Program-made: the position numbers and the translations under genes
DNA from: CAXXOK01 sp963666755
GTDB taxonomy: Bacteria > Bacillota > Clostridia > Christensenellales > Aristaeellaceae
Reading direction: 5' to 3'
Assembly: GCA_963666755.2 (NCBI GenBank)
Contig: CAXXGW010000009.1
Location: 1,178,001 to 1,242,000, forward strand
DNA length: 64,000 bases
In this document: positions 50,667 through 58,743 of the stretch, in pieces
Layout of the letters: every line of letters starts with the position of its first letter
How positions within the stretch are numbered: position 1 is the stretch's first letter
Notes under the pieces: model-generated
Databases searched by the model: none
What the model was told of the DNA's origin: nothing
Seen by the model: the letters and a program-made list of their open reading frames with translations, nothing else

Positions 50667-51664
50667 ACGTTGCGATCGGCCTGGATACCAGCTGCTACAC
50701 CACCTCGGTGGCGGCAGTGGATGCCTGCGGGCAGGTACGGGCCTTCCAGCGGTTGCTGTTACCAGTGGAGAGCGGGCAACGCGGCCTTCGCCAAAGCGAG
50801 GCCGTTTTTGCGCATGTAAGGCAGATGCCGGGGCTGGTTGAAGCGTTGGCTCGGGAGCTGGGCTTGGCGACGGTCGTGGCAACAGCAGCTTCCACCGCCC
50901 CGCGCGAAGCGGCGGACAGCTATATGCCGGTGTTTACCGTGGGGGAAGGGCACGCCCGTGCCCTGGCGGCACTGTGGCAGGTTCCTTTCTACGGCGTATC
51001 CCACCAGCAGGGACACATTGCCGCAGGGCAGCTGAACCAGCCCCCGATGGAGGATCGGTTTGTGGCGCTGCATGTAAGCGGGGGGACAACCGACCTGCTG
51101 CTGAGCGAGCAGGAACGGTTAACACCTCTAGGCAGTTCGCTGGACTTGCACGCGGGGCAGTTGGTGGATCGGATCGGCGTGGCGCTGGGTCTGCCTTTTC
51201 CGGCAGGGCCCGCGCTGGAGGCATTGGCACTTGCTGCGACGCAACCGGCTGGTGGTGCGCTGCCTGCAAGCCTCGCAAACAGCGATCTGGATTGCCACCT
51301 GTCCGGGGCCGAAACACAGGCGATGCAATGGATACGCAACGAAACGCTGCCCCCCGAAACCATAGCGCTAGAGGTATACGATCTTCTGGCGCGCACGTTG
51401 GCCCGCATGCTCAAGGCCGCCTGCTCGCAAACGGGCGCGCGGCAGGCGCTTGTGGTGGGCGGGGTTGCCTCCTCGGTACTGCTGCGCACACTGCTCCGGC
51501 AACGGCTGCGTAAGCTGGGCGCAGAGATGGATTTGCGTTTAGGCGAGTCGCAATACAGCGCCGATAACGCGGCGGGCGTTGCCTGGCTCGGCATGCGCCG
51601 TTACCTTGAACTGTCGGCGACCGGCGCGGATACACAGCCCACAGGGGCTTCCCAGACGGAATAG
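50663..51664 (+). CDS. TsaD/Kae1-like (peptidase M22) paralogue
   Basis: A 333-residue ASKHA-fold protein related to TsaD, which makes the t6A tRNA modification. Metal-binding H114 and H118 (in VSHQQGH) are kept, D301 (YSADNAAG) is kept, and the phosphate loop 'HVSGGTTDLLL' is present. However, the usual D-D-A-x-G-E-A-F-D-K segment reads L-D-L-H-A-G-Q-L-V-D-R, so it is a divergent copy. Clostridia often carry such a second TsaD-like gene beside nusB-folD-xseA. The true tsaD with tsaB and tsaE is not in this window. The role of the paralogue is unknown; inactive or substrate-shifted function is possible. Confidence 0.78.
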   Translation: MNVAIGLDTSCYTTSVAAVDACGQVRAFQRLLLPVESGQRGLRQSEAVFAHVRQMPGLVEALARELGLATVVATAASTAPREAADSYMPVFTVGEGHARALAALWQVPFYGVSHQQGHIAAGQLNQPPMEDRFVALHVSGGTTDLLLSEQERLTPLGSSLDLHAGQLVDRIGVALGLPFPAGPALEALALAATQPAGGALPASLANSDLDCHLSGAETQAMQWIRNETLPPETIALEVYDLLARTLARMLKAACSQTGARQALVVGGVASSVLLRTLLRQRLRKLGAEMDLRLGESQYSADNAAGVAWLGMRRYLELSATGADTQPTGASQTE

Positions 51665-51693
51665 CGGGGCTACTTGCCCGGGAGGTAGAGGAT

Positions 51694-52548
51694 ATGGCAG
51701 CACAGCTGATTGACGGAAAAATCCTGTCCCAACAGGTGGAAGACGAGCTGAAAACCCGTGTGGATGCGCTGCGCAGCCGGGGGCATCAGCCCGGATTGTG
51801 CGTGATTCTGGTGGGGGATGATCCGGCCAGCCACCTGTACGTCGGCAATAAGGAAAAAGCATGTGCGCGTCTGGGCCTATACTCCCGCACGGTGCGTCTG
51901 CCTGCCGATACCACCCAGGAGGCGTTGGAAGCCGAGGTGCGGCTGGCGAATGCCGACCCGGCCATCCATGGGCTGCTGGTACAGCTGCCGCTGCCAAAGC
52001 ATCTGGACGGGGCGCGGGCATTGTCGCTGATCAGCCCTGAGAAGGATGCGGACGGCATCCATGATGTAAACACGGGCCGCCTGATGCGCGGCGAACCCGG
52101 CGCCATCGCCTGTACCCCTAAGGGCGCGCTGTATATGCTGCACTCCACCGGCGTACCCCTTGCGGGGAAGAACGCCGTGGTGATTGGCCGCAGCAACATT
52201 GTGGGCAAGCCTATGGCGATGCTGCTTTTACATGAGAACGCCACCGTAACCCTGTGCCACAGCCGCACCGTGGATCTGGCGGAGCACACCCGCCGCGCGG
52301 ACGTGCTGGTGGTGGCCATTGGCAAGCCAAAATTCGTTACTGCGGATATGGTGCGTGACGGCGCCATTGTGATTGACGTCGGCATGAACCGCGTGGATGG
52401 GAAGTTCTGCGGGGATGTGGATTTTGAGCCTGTGCGTGAAAAGGCTTCCTATATTACCCCTGTGCCCGGCGGCGTAGGCAAAATGACCATCGCCATGCTG
52501 ATGAGCAACACCATCGAAGCGGCGGAGCGCGCGTTTTCCGTACAATGA
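51694..52548 (+). CDS. folD: Bifunctional methylene-THF dehydrogenase / methenyl-THF cyclohydrolase
   Basis: A 284-residue folate enzyme converting methylene-THF to formyl-THF with NADP. Diagnostic segments are 'GDDPASHLYVGNKEKAC' (the Y-x3-K catalytic pair), 'LLVQLPLPKHLD', 'PEKDADGIHDVN', 'VVIGRSNIVGKPMAMLL' and the C-terminal 'TPVPGGVGKMTIAML'. All are intact. In anaerobes this supplies one-carbon units for purines and for formate and acetate metabolism. AGGTAGAGG precedes the ATG. ATGA overlap with xseA indicates coupling. Confidence 0.96.
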   Translation: MAAQLIDGKILSQQVEDELKTRVDALRSRGHQPGLCVILVGDDPASHLYVGNKEKACARLGLYSRTVRLPADTTQEALEAEVRLANADPAIHGLLVQLPLPKHLDGARALSLISPEKDADGIHDVNTGRLMRGEPGAIACTPKGALYMLHSTGVPLAGKNAVVIGRSNIVGKPMAMLLLHENATVTLCHSRTVDLAEHTRRADVLVVAIGKPKFVTADMVRDGAIVIDVGMNRVDGKFCGDVDFEPVREKASYITPVPGGVGKMTIAMLMSNTIEAAERAFSVQ

Positions 52549-53756
52549 GTGCCACACCGCTGACCCTGACCGTTGGCGAACTGAACGAGTACGTCCGCCG
52601 GAGCCTTGCGGCGGACCCGATGCTGCACGGCATCCGTTTACGTGGAGAGTTGAGCAATTTTAAGCGCCACGTTTCGGGTCACTGGTATTTTACACTTAAG
52701 GATGCGCAGAGCGCCATCAACTGCGCCATGTTTCGGCAGGCGGCGGTTGGCGTGCCCTTTAGCCCGCGGGATGGGCAGCAGGTGGTGCTGACTGGCAGCA
52801 TCGGCCTGTACGTGAAAACCGGCGCTTACCAGTTCTACGCTGAGCAGATGGAGCAGGACGGGGTGGGCGAACTCTACCGGCGCATGGAGGAGCTCAAGGC
52901 TCAGTTGGGGCGGGAAGGGCTGTTTGACCCGGCGCTCAAGCAACCGTTGCCACTTCTGCCGCGCGGAATCGGCATTGTGACCAGTGGCACGGGGGCGGTT
53001 ATCCACGACATCGCGCGCGTCGCCTGGCGCAGGCATCCGGGCATGCCCCTGTACCTGTATCCGGTTGCAGTGCAGGGGGAGGGCGCGGCAGAGCAGATCG
53101 CGCGCGCATTGCGCGTGCTGGATCGTTTTGAGCCGGTCGATGTGCTGGTGGTGGGCCGTGGCGGCGGGAGCATGGAAGACCTGTGGGCCTTTAATGAAGA
53201 AGCGGTTGTGCGCGCCATTGCGGCTTGCGGTAAACCGGTTGTCAGCGCTGTAGGGCATGAGACGGACTTTACCCTCGCCGATTTTGCGGCGGATGTGCGC
53301 GCGCCCACTCCTTCGGCAGCCGCGGAAATCGCGGTGCCTCGCCGGGAGGATTTGCTGGCAGAGGTGGATGCGCTCAGGGCGCGGGTTGCGCGCGCGGCAG
53401 ACGCCGGGCTTGCCAGACGCGAAGCAAAACTGGCGACGCTTGCCCGCAGGCTGGAGGAACAGACGCCCCTGCGGAAACTGCCCGTGCTGGAAGGCCGGCT
53501 GCAAAACACCCGGCAACGCCTGTTCCACACGCTGGAAACGGCATTGGCAGGCAAAGAGCGATCACTGGCAGAAACGGCCCTGCGCATTCAGGCGGCCAGC
53601 CCTCAGCAGACGCTCAGGCGCGGTTACGCGCTTGTGCAGCAGGATGGGCACACCGTGATGGGGGTTGCCCAGCTGAACCCGGAACTGCCGATGGACGTGA
53701 CTCTGCGGGATGGGACCATCGTGGCGCGCGCCCTGCAGGTGCGCAAGGAGGGATGA
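52545..53756 (+). CDS. xseA: Exodeoxyribonuclease VII large subunit
   Basis: A 403-residue nuclease subunit. N-terminal OB fold with 'LRGELSNFKRHVSGHWYFTLKD', the conserved 'IGIVTSGTGAVIHDI', and the catalytic region 'VLVVGRGGGSMEDLWAFNEEAVVRAIAA' and 'VVSAVGHETDFTLADFAADVRAPTPSAAAE' are present. Long helical segments follow (about 265-370). It degrades single-stranded DNA from either end with XseB. Length is slightly short but standard for Clostridia. Confidence 0.95.
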   Translation: MSATPLTLTVGELNEYVRRSLAADPMLHGIRLRGELSNFKRHVSGHWYFTLKDAQSAINCAMFRQAAVGVPFSPRDGQQVVLTGSIGLYVKTGAYQFYAEQMEQDGVGELYRRMEELKAQLGREGLFDPALKQPLPLLPRGIGIVTSGTGAVIHDIARVAWRRHPGMPLYLYPVAVQGEGAAEQIARALRVLDRFEPVDVLVVGRGGGSMEDLWAFNEEAVVRAIAACGKPVVSAVGHETDFTLADFAADVRAPTPSAAAEIAVPRREDLLAEVDALRARVARAADAGLARREAKLATLARRLEEQTPLRKLPVLEGRLQNTRQRLFHTLETALAGKERSLAETALRIQAASPQQTLRRGYALVQQDGHTVMGVAQLNPELPMDVTLRDGTIVARALQVRKEG

Positions 53757-53758
53757 GC

Positions 53759-54037
53759 ATGCCGTCTAAAAAACAGCAACAGGCGCAGGAGCCAAGCTTT
53801 GAGGCCGAACTGACCCGTTTGGAAGCGCTGGCGGAAAGGATGGAGAACGGAGAGCTGCCGCTGGACGAGCTGATGGCTGCCTTCGAAGAAGGCAACACCA
53901 TTGCCCGAGGCTTGCAATCCCGGCTGGAACAGGCCAAAGCCCGTTTGCAGGAAGTAAAAGTGCAGAAGGACGGCACCGTCACCGCAACCCCGAGCCCCGT
54001 CGCCGTACAAAGCTCCCTGCTGGACGAACTGCCCTGA
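53759..54037 (+). CDS. xseB: Exodeoxyribonuclease VII small subunit
   Basis: A 92-residue helical protein. 'FEAELTRLEALAERMENGELPLDELMAAFEEGNTIARGLQSRLEQAKARL' is the conserved XseB helical hairpin. About 25 residues of Pro/Val-rich tail follow. ATG 53759 is preferred to ATG 53753: AGGAGG at 53746-53751 is one base before 53753 but seven bases before 53759. It directly follows xseA, as usual. Confidence 0.93.
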   Translation: MPSKKQQQAQEPSFEAELTRLEALAERMENGELPLDELMAAFEEGNTIARGLQSRLEQAKARLQEVKVQKDGTVTATPSPVAVQSSLLDELP

Positions 54038-54130
54038 CAAAGCACCTGCGGCTAGTAAAAATCAGCCCTCACAAGAATGAAAGCCCGTGCTCCGCCCTCC
54101 GGGCAAACGGAAGCACAGGGGAGGAACGCG

Positions 54131-55060
54131 ATGGAGACCAGCTTTGAGCTTTTCCGGACAGCCGTAGAGGCAGCGCTGACGGCGCAGCCCTTGCTTGCGG
54201 GCACGGATGCGCTTTGCACCGAAGCCTCGGCGCAGACCCCGGCGGACGGAACCGTGCCCGAGCCGCTGCGCAGCGCCATGCGCTACAGCTTGCTGCTGCC
54301 CGGCAAACGCCTGCGCCCCGTGCTGCTGCTGGCCGCATACAACCTGTTGGCGGAAGATTGGCAAACGGCCCTGCCGTATGCCACAGCGCTGGAAATGATC
54401 CACACCTATTCCCTGATCCATGATGATCTGCCGGCGTTGGATAACGACGCCCTTCGCCGGGGCAAACCCACGAGCCACCGTGTTTTTGGGGAGAATATAG
54501 CAATTTTGGCGGGCGACGGGCTGTACTCCCTTGCGATGGAAACCATGCTTGCAGACGCGCTGCAGGCACAGGAACCCACGCGTGCCATTGCCGCCATGGA
54601 AGAGATTGCCCGCCGCGCCGGTGTGCGGGGTATGATTGCCGGGCAGACGCTGGACGTGAAGCTCGAAGGGGCGCAGCCCAATGCCGGGCGTGTCGGCTAC
54701 ATCCACAGGCATAAAACCGCCGATTTGCTGACCGCGCCTGTGGTCGCGGGGCTGACGCTGGCCGGGGCAGACGCAGTGCAGCGGGCGGCGGGCGAGACGT
54801 ACGGGCAGCAGTTGGGGCTGGCGTTTCAAATTGTGGATGACCTGCTGGATTTGCATGGCGATGTGCAGACGCTGGGCAAACAGACCGGCATGGACGCGCA
54901 GCATGGCAAGATGACTTGGCCGACGGTCTTTGGCGAAGCGGAATCCCGGGCCGAGGCGCGCCGCTGCATCGATGGCGCCGTAGAGGCGCTGGGCGCTTTC
55001 GGCGAAGAGGCGAGCTTCCTGCGTTCATTGGCCCTGCAAACCCTGACCCGCGTATCATGA
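54131..55060 (+). CDS. ispA: Polyprenyl synthetase, farnesyl diphosphate synthase type
   Basis: A 309-residue trans-prenyltransferase. The first Asp-rich motif D98-D99-L-P-A-L-D104 sits in 'SLIHDDLPALDNDALRRG', and the second is 'FQIVDDLLDLHGD', the two Mg/diphosphate sites. 'SLLLPGKRLRPVLLL' is the IPP-binding region. The residues before the first motif (Y at -5, T at -6) fit a C15 product, so FPP synthase is likely, though geranylgeranyl synthesis is possible. In many Bacillota ispA is next to dxs; here dxs is 43 kb away. GGGGAGGAACGCG sets ATG 54131; the upstream in-frame extension is not used. Confidence 0.9.
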   Translation: METSFELFRTAVEAALTAQPLLAGTDALCTEASAQTPADGTVPEPLRSAMRYSLLLPGKRLRPVLLLAAYNLLAEDWQTALPYATALEMIHTYSLIHDDLPALDNDALRRGKPTSHRVFGENIAILAGDGLYSLAMETMLADALQAQEPTRAIAAMEEIARRAGVRGMIAGQTLDVKLEGAQPNAGRVGYIHRHKTADLLTAPVVAGLTLAGADAVQRAAGETYGQQLGLAFQIVDDLLDLHGDVQTLGKQTGMDAQHGKMTWPTVFGEAESRAEARRCIDGAVEALGAFGEEASFLRSLALQTLTRVS

Positions 55061-55085
55061 ACACGCATGGAGGAGGAGAGGCGCT

Positions 55086-55547
55086 TTGCACTCCATCAAT
55101 GGGATTCTAGCCAACCACGTGGTCATGTGCTGCCTGATAGCCTGGTTTGTGGCGCAAGCCATGAAAATTCCGCTTTATTACAGGGTGGAGCATGTGTGGG
55201 ACTGGCGGCGCTTCGTCGGCTCCGGCGGGATGCCGAGCAGCCATACGTCGATGGTCATCGCTCTGTGCATCATCGTGGGCGCGATCGATGGATTCAACAC
55301 CACCACGTTTGGAGTCTGTCTGGTGCTGGCTACGATCGTAATGTACGACGCAACCGGCGTGCGCCGCGAAACCGGCACGCAGGCGACCGTGATCAACCAG
55401 ATTCTCAAGGATGTGCTGATTAACGGCAAACGCATCTCCGATGAGGAGCTGAAGGAGCTGGTTGGCCATACACCCTTTGAAGTGCTGGGCGGCGTGGTGG
55501 TCGGCACCGTGACGGCGCTGCTGTATCTGTGGTTTTTTGTTTTATAA
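55086..55547 (+). CDS. Divergent PAP2-family membrane protein
   Basis: A 153-residue membrane protein of the divergent PAP2 (DUF212) family. 'GGMPSSHTSMVIAL' (with the phosphatase-type Ser-His pair) and 'DATGVRRETGTQATVINQIL' are its diagnostic segments. Helices at about 5-25, 58-78, 85-100 and 132-152. Family enzymes are thought to act on lipid phosphates, possibly undecaprenyl or phosphatidylglycerol phosphate, but substrates are mostly unproven. The start is TTG 55086, after GGAGGAGGAGAGG. It follows ispA, so a polyprenyl phosphate substrate is attractive (inference). Confidence 0.82.
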   Translation: MHSINGILANHVVMCCLIAWFVAQAMKIPLYYRVEHVWDWRRFVGSGGMPSSHTSMVIALCIIVGAIDGFNTTTFGVCLVLATIVMYDATGVRRETGTQATVINQILKDVLINGKRISDEELKELVGHTPFEVLGGVVVGTVTALLYLWFFVL

Positions 55548-55576
55548 TGCAGGGGTAACACAGGGGAGGCTTAGCT

Positions 55577-56107
55577 ATGGATCAGTTTTTGGAGGAAATC
55601 GTCATCCGGCGCAATCGCGGGCTGCAGGAGTTTTTATACTATTTGGCATCCCTTGCCATGGTGTTGTTTGCAATCATCGCGTTCTGGATGCTCACCAATC
55701 TGCTGGGCGCGTTTTCCATCGTCGCGCTGCTGGTGGTGCTGGTGTTCGGCGGCGCGGCCGTTTACCTGTTTCTGTTCAAAGATCGCCTCCGCACGGAGTA
55801 TGAGTACACCTTCACCAACGGCGATCTGGATTTTGCACAGGTGTTCAATAACCAGAAGCGCAAAAACCTCGGCACGATGCGGGTTAAAAACGTGGATACG
55901 TTCGGGCCGGTGGATTCGGACAACTTCCGCAAGCTGATCAACATGCCGGGCTTGCAGCGGCGCAACTGGTTTCTCAACCGCGGCGCGGCGCTGTACTATT
56001 TCTATTACCAGAAGGAAAGCCGCCGTACGCTGATCGTGCTGGAGCCTTCCGCCGAACTGGTGGATTTGATCCGCCGCAACCTGGCGCACGGTGCCTACCA
56101 TGCCTGA
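55577..56107 (+). CDS. Small membrane protein resembling DUF6106
   Basis: A 176-residue protein with two hydrophobic helices (about 22-46 and 50-72) and a soluble C-terminal domain containing 'RTEYEYTFTNGDLDFAQVFNNQKRKNLGTMRVKNVD'. That tyrosine-rich segment reminds me of DUF6106 proteins from Clostridia; the match is from memory. It resembles a PH-like domain on a membrane anchor. No enzymatic motif. GGGGAGG precedes the ATG. It overlaps the desulfurase gene by eight bases. Confidence 0.55.
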   Translation: MDQFLEEIVIRRNRGLQEFLYYLASLAMVLFAIIAFWMLTNLLGAFSIVALLVVLVFGGAAVYLFLFKDRLRTEYEYTFTNGDLDFAQVFNNQKRKNLGTMRVKNVDTFGPVDSDNFRKLINMPGLQRRNWFLNRGAALYYFYYQKESRRTLIVLEPSAELVDLIRRNLAHGAYHA

Positions 56108-57275
56108 AACCCAGGTTAAAGCTTATCTGGACAACAGCGCGACAACGCGCCCCTGCGCACAGGCCGTGCAAGCCGTGGTGGATGCCATGGAGACGCACTA
56201 CTTTAACCCATCGGCGCTGTATGCCCCGGCTGTGGAAATGGAACGCGCGCTTGCTGAAGCACGGCACGTGATTGCCGCGTCGGTACAGGCGGACGCGGAT
56301 CAGGTGCTGTTTACCTCCGGCGGTACCGAGAGCGACAACATGGCGATCTACGGTGCGCTCCGGGGTCACCGGCAGCCGGGCGAAGTGCTTTTTTCTGCGG
56401 CGGAGCATCCGGCGGTGCGCAATGCCTGTCTGGATGCGGCTACGCTGTACGGCCATACCGCGCGGGAAATCCCGATCACCGCGCGCGGCGGGGTAGACCT
56501 TGCCGCCCTGGAAACGATGCTCAACCCGGCGGTCAGGCTGTTATGCGTGATGCAGGTCAGCAACGAAACCGGCGCGATTCAGCCAATTATGGAGATTGCG
56601 GCTCTGCGGGATCGTCTGGCGCCCGAAGCCGCTCTGCATGTGGACGGGGTGCAGGGGTACCTGCGCGTGCCCTTCAGTTTGCGTACCTCGGGGGTGCAAA
56701 GCTACGCCATAAGTGGGCACAAGGTACACGGCCCCAAAGGAGTCGGCGCGCTGGTGCTGCGCAAAGGTTACCGATTACAGCCCCTGCTGGTCGGCGGCGG
56801 GCAACAGAACAACATGCGCTCCGGTACCGAAAACACGCCCGGCATTTTGGGGCTGACCGCCGCGGTAAAGGCTTACCCCGCAACCACGCAGGCACAGCCT
56901 CAGTTGGCCGCGCTGCGGCGTAGGGCTATCGAGCTGCTTGCGCAGGAAATTCCACAGTTTCGCGTGCTAGGCCCAGAAGCGGATGCGCCGGACGCGGCTC
57001 CGCACATCCTCTATGCGGCGCTGCCGCCCGTACGGGCGGAGACGCTCGTGCATGCCTTGGAAGCACAGGGGGTGCTGGTGGGCACAGGGTCTGCCTGCTC
57101 CAGCCATAAACGGAAGGGCTCCGACACGCTGGCCGCCATGCGGGTTCCGCCCGCGCTGCGGGAAAGCGCCATACGCCTGAGCTTTTCTATTCAAAACACC
57201 GCCGACGAAGTGGAATTTGCGCTGGAGCAGATCATCCGGCAATACCGGCTGCTGGCGCCGTTTACAAGGCGGTAG
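56100..57275 (+). CDS. Cysteine desulfurase (NifS/IscS-like)
   Basis: A 391-residue PLP enzyme taking sulfur from cysteine. 'YLDNSATTRP' is the N-terminal hallmark, 'TSGGTESDNMAIYG' binds PLP phosphate, the Schiff-base Lys is in 'SGHKVHGPKGVGAL', and the persulfide Cys is C333 in 'GTGSACSSHKRK'. The active-site loop length fits NifS/IscS (class I). The neighbouring thiI gene points to delivery of sulfur for tRNA 4-thiouridine (the NifZ-type arrangement), rather than general Fe-S assembly; no iscU is nearby. ATG 56100 is chosen; GTG 56091 is also in frame. Confidence 0.9.
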   Translation: MPETQVKAYLDNSATTRPCAQAVQAVVDAMETHYFNPSALYAPAVEMERALAEARHVIAASVQADADQVLFTSGGTESDNMAIYGALRGHRQPGEVLFSAAEHPAVRNACLDAATLYGHTAREIPITARGGVDLAALETMLNPAVRLLCVMQVSNETGAIQPIMEIAALRDRLAPEAALHVDGVQGYLRVPFSLRTSGVQSYAISGHKVHGPKGVGALVLRKGYRLQPLLVGGGQQNNMRSGTENTPGILGLTAAVKAYPATTQAQPQLAALRRRAIELLAQEIPQFRVLGPEADAPDAAPHILYAALPPVRAETLVHALEAQGVLVGTGSACSSHKRKGSDTLAAMRVPPALRESAIRLSFSIQNTADEVEFALEQIIRQYRLLAPFTRR

Positions 57276-57359
57276 GAATGCCGCGAGCTGCTTAGAACGC
57301 TGTTTTTGCGGTCAGTGCGCGCGTATCCACCGCCAAACCAATAAAGGAGTACGATTGCT

Positions 57360-58505
57360 TTGCGTGAAGTGCTGCAGGTGCGCTTTTCGGAAATCTACCT
57401 CAAGGGGCTAAACCGGCCTTATTTTCTGCGCATGCTGGTGGAGCGTGTCAAACAGGCGGTACGCAGCGTGAACGGGCATGTTTGGCTGAGCGACAGCCGC
57501 GTTTACGTAAGCGACGCGACCGATCAGAATGAGGCAATACGCCGGGTCTGCAAAGTATTTGGCGTGCATAGCGTTTGCCGCGCGCTGGAACTGGACAAGG
57601 CCGATTATCCGGCCCTGCGCGACGCTGCGGTGGAGCTGATGCGCAACGTAAGCGGTACCTTCAAGGTGGAAGCGCGGCGCAGTGACAAGCGCTATGGCAT
57701 GGATTCGCCCGCCATGAACGCCGATATCGGCGGTTATGTGCTGGAGCATCTGCCGCAGCTGCAGGTGGATGTGCGCAATCCCCAGACTGTTCTGTCGGTC
57801 GAAATCCGGGATCACGCCTATCTGTACACGCAGCCGATACTGGCGGTGGGCGGGATGCCCGTGGGCACCAACGGGCGCGCCACCTTCCTGCTGTCTGGCG
57901 GTATTGACAGCCCCGTCGCCGGCTGGATGATTGCCAAGCGCGGCGTGGAGATGAGCGCCGTGCACTTCCAGTCGCCGCCTTATACCAGCGAGCGCGCCCG
58001 CGACAAAGTGATCCAGCTTGGGCGGTTGCTCAGCGAAAGCCTGTGTGGGCTCAGGCTGCACCTGATTCCGTTTACGGAAATCCAGATGCAGATTCACCAG
58101 CAGTGCCATCAGGATTACACCACGCTGATCATGCGGCGCTACATGATGCGCCTTGCCAACAAGGTAGCCTATGCGGAGCGGGCGCAGGCGCTGGTCACGG
58201 GCGAAAGCATCGGGCAGGTGGCCAGCCAGACCATGCAAGCGCTGCAATGCACCGATATCATTGCCGATGTGCCGGTGTTCAGGCCCCTGATCGGCTTTGA
58301 CAAGCAGGAGATCATCAACCTTGCGGAGAAAATTGGCACGTTTGAAACCTCCTCCCTGCCGTATGAAGATTGCTGCACGGTGTTTACGCCGCGCCACCCG
58401 GCCACCAAGCCGCGTATGGATATCATTCTGGAAGGCGAAGCCAAACTGGACACCGACGCGCTTCTGGCGCAGGCGATGGAAGGCGAGGAGATTCTGGAGC
58501 TGTAA
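57360..58505 (+). CDS. thiI: tRNA 4-thiouridine synthase
   Basis: A 381-residue enzyme that makes s4U at position 8 of tRNA. The N-terminal ferredoxin-like and THUMP domains (1-165) include 'RFSEIYLKGLNRPYF' and 'FKVEARRSDKRY'. The PP-loop is 'LLSGGIDSPVAGWM' (S179). 'GESIGQVASQTM' and 'PYEDCCTVF' are also conserved. The C-terminal rhodanese domain of E. coli ThiI is absent, as is common in Bacillota, where the adjacent cysteine desulfurase supplies sulfur. The start is TTG 57360, after AAAGGAG at 57342-57348. Some ThiI proteins also serve thiamine thiazole synthesis; without rhodanese this is less likely. Confidence 0.94.
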   Translation: MREVLQVRFSEIYLKGLNRPYFLRMLVERVKQAVRSVNGHVWLSDSRVYVSDATDQNEAIRRVCKVFGVHSVCRALELDKADYPALRDAAVELMRNVSGTFKVEARRSDKRYGMDSPAMNADIGGYVLEHLPQLQVDVRNPQTVLSVEIRDHAYLYTQPILAVGGMPVGTNGRATFLLSGGIDSPVAGWMIAKRGVEMSAVHFQSPPYTSERARDKVIQLGRLLSESLCGLRLHLIPFTEIQMQIHQQCHQDYTTLIMRRYMMRLANKVAYAERAQALVTGESIGQVASQTMQALQCTDIIADVPVFRPLIGFDKQEIINLAEKIGTFETSSLPYEDCCTVFTPRHPATKPRMDIILEGEAKLDTDALLAQAMEGEEILEL

Positions 58506-58652
58506 TACCGCCCGGTATGCCGGAGCTGAACCGTCCATAAACGGCAAAGCCCCGGCTTTTCCAAACCCGGAGAGCGTGGTGCAGACGGTTGCACAGGGCA
58601 TGGATTGTAAGGAACAGACCAAATTATTGTGAAGGAATTGTCAAAAAGGGGA

Positions 58653-58681
58653 TTGCGGGAATGCTATTCTTGTTGTATAAT
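58653..58681 (+). promoter_or_regulatory. Promoter of the glycolytic operon
   Basis: TTGCGG (58653-58658) and TATAAT (58676-58681) are 17 bases apart, directly upstream of the CggR operator. Transcription would start near 58688, inside the first operator repeat. Confidence 0.75.
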
Positions 58682-58687
58682 CGTTCG

Positions 58688-58723
58688 TGGGATGAAATTC
58701 GTCCATGCGGGTCAAATCTCGTC
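58688..58723 (+). promoter_or_regulatory. Tandem CggR operator
   Basis: Two direct repeats: TGGGAT-N6-CGTC (58688-58703) and CGGGTC-N6-CGTC (58708-58723), joined by four bases (CATG). This matches the layout of the B. subtilis CggR operator (CGGGAC-N6-TGTC, N4, repeated). It lies between promoter and cggR, as in Bacillus, so CggR should block elongation or initiation until its sugar-phosphate effector releases it. The similarity is by eye. Confidence 0.75.
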
Positions 58724-58743
58724 CCGAGCGAAGGAGAACGACA

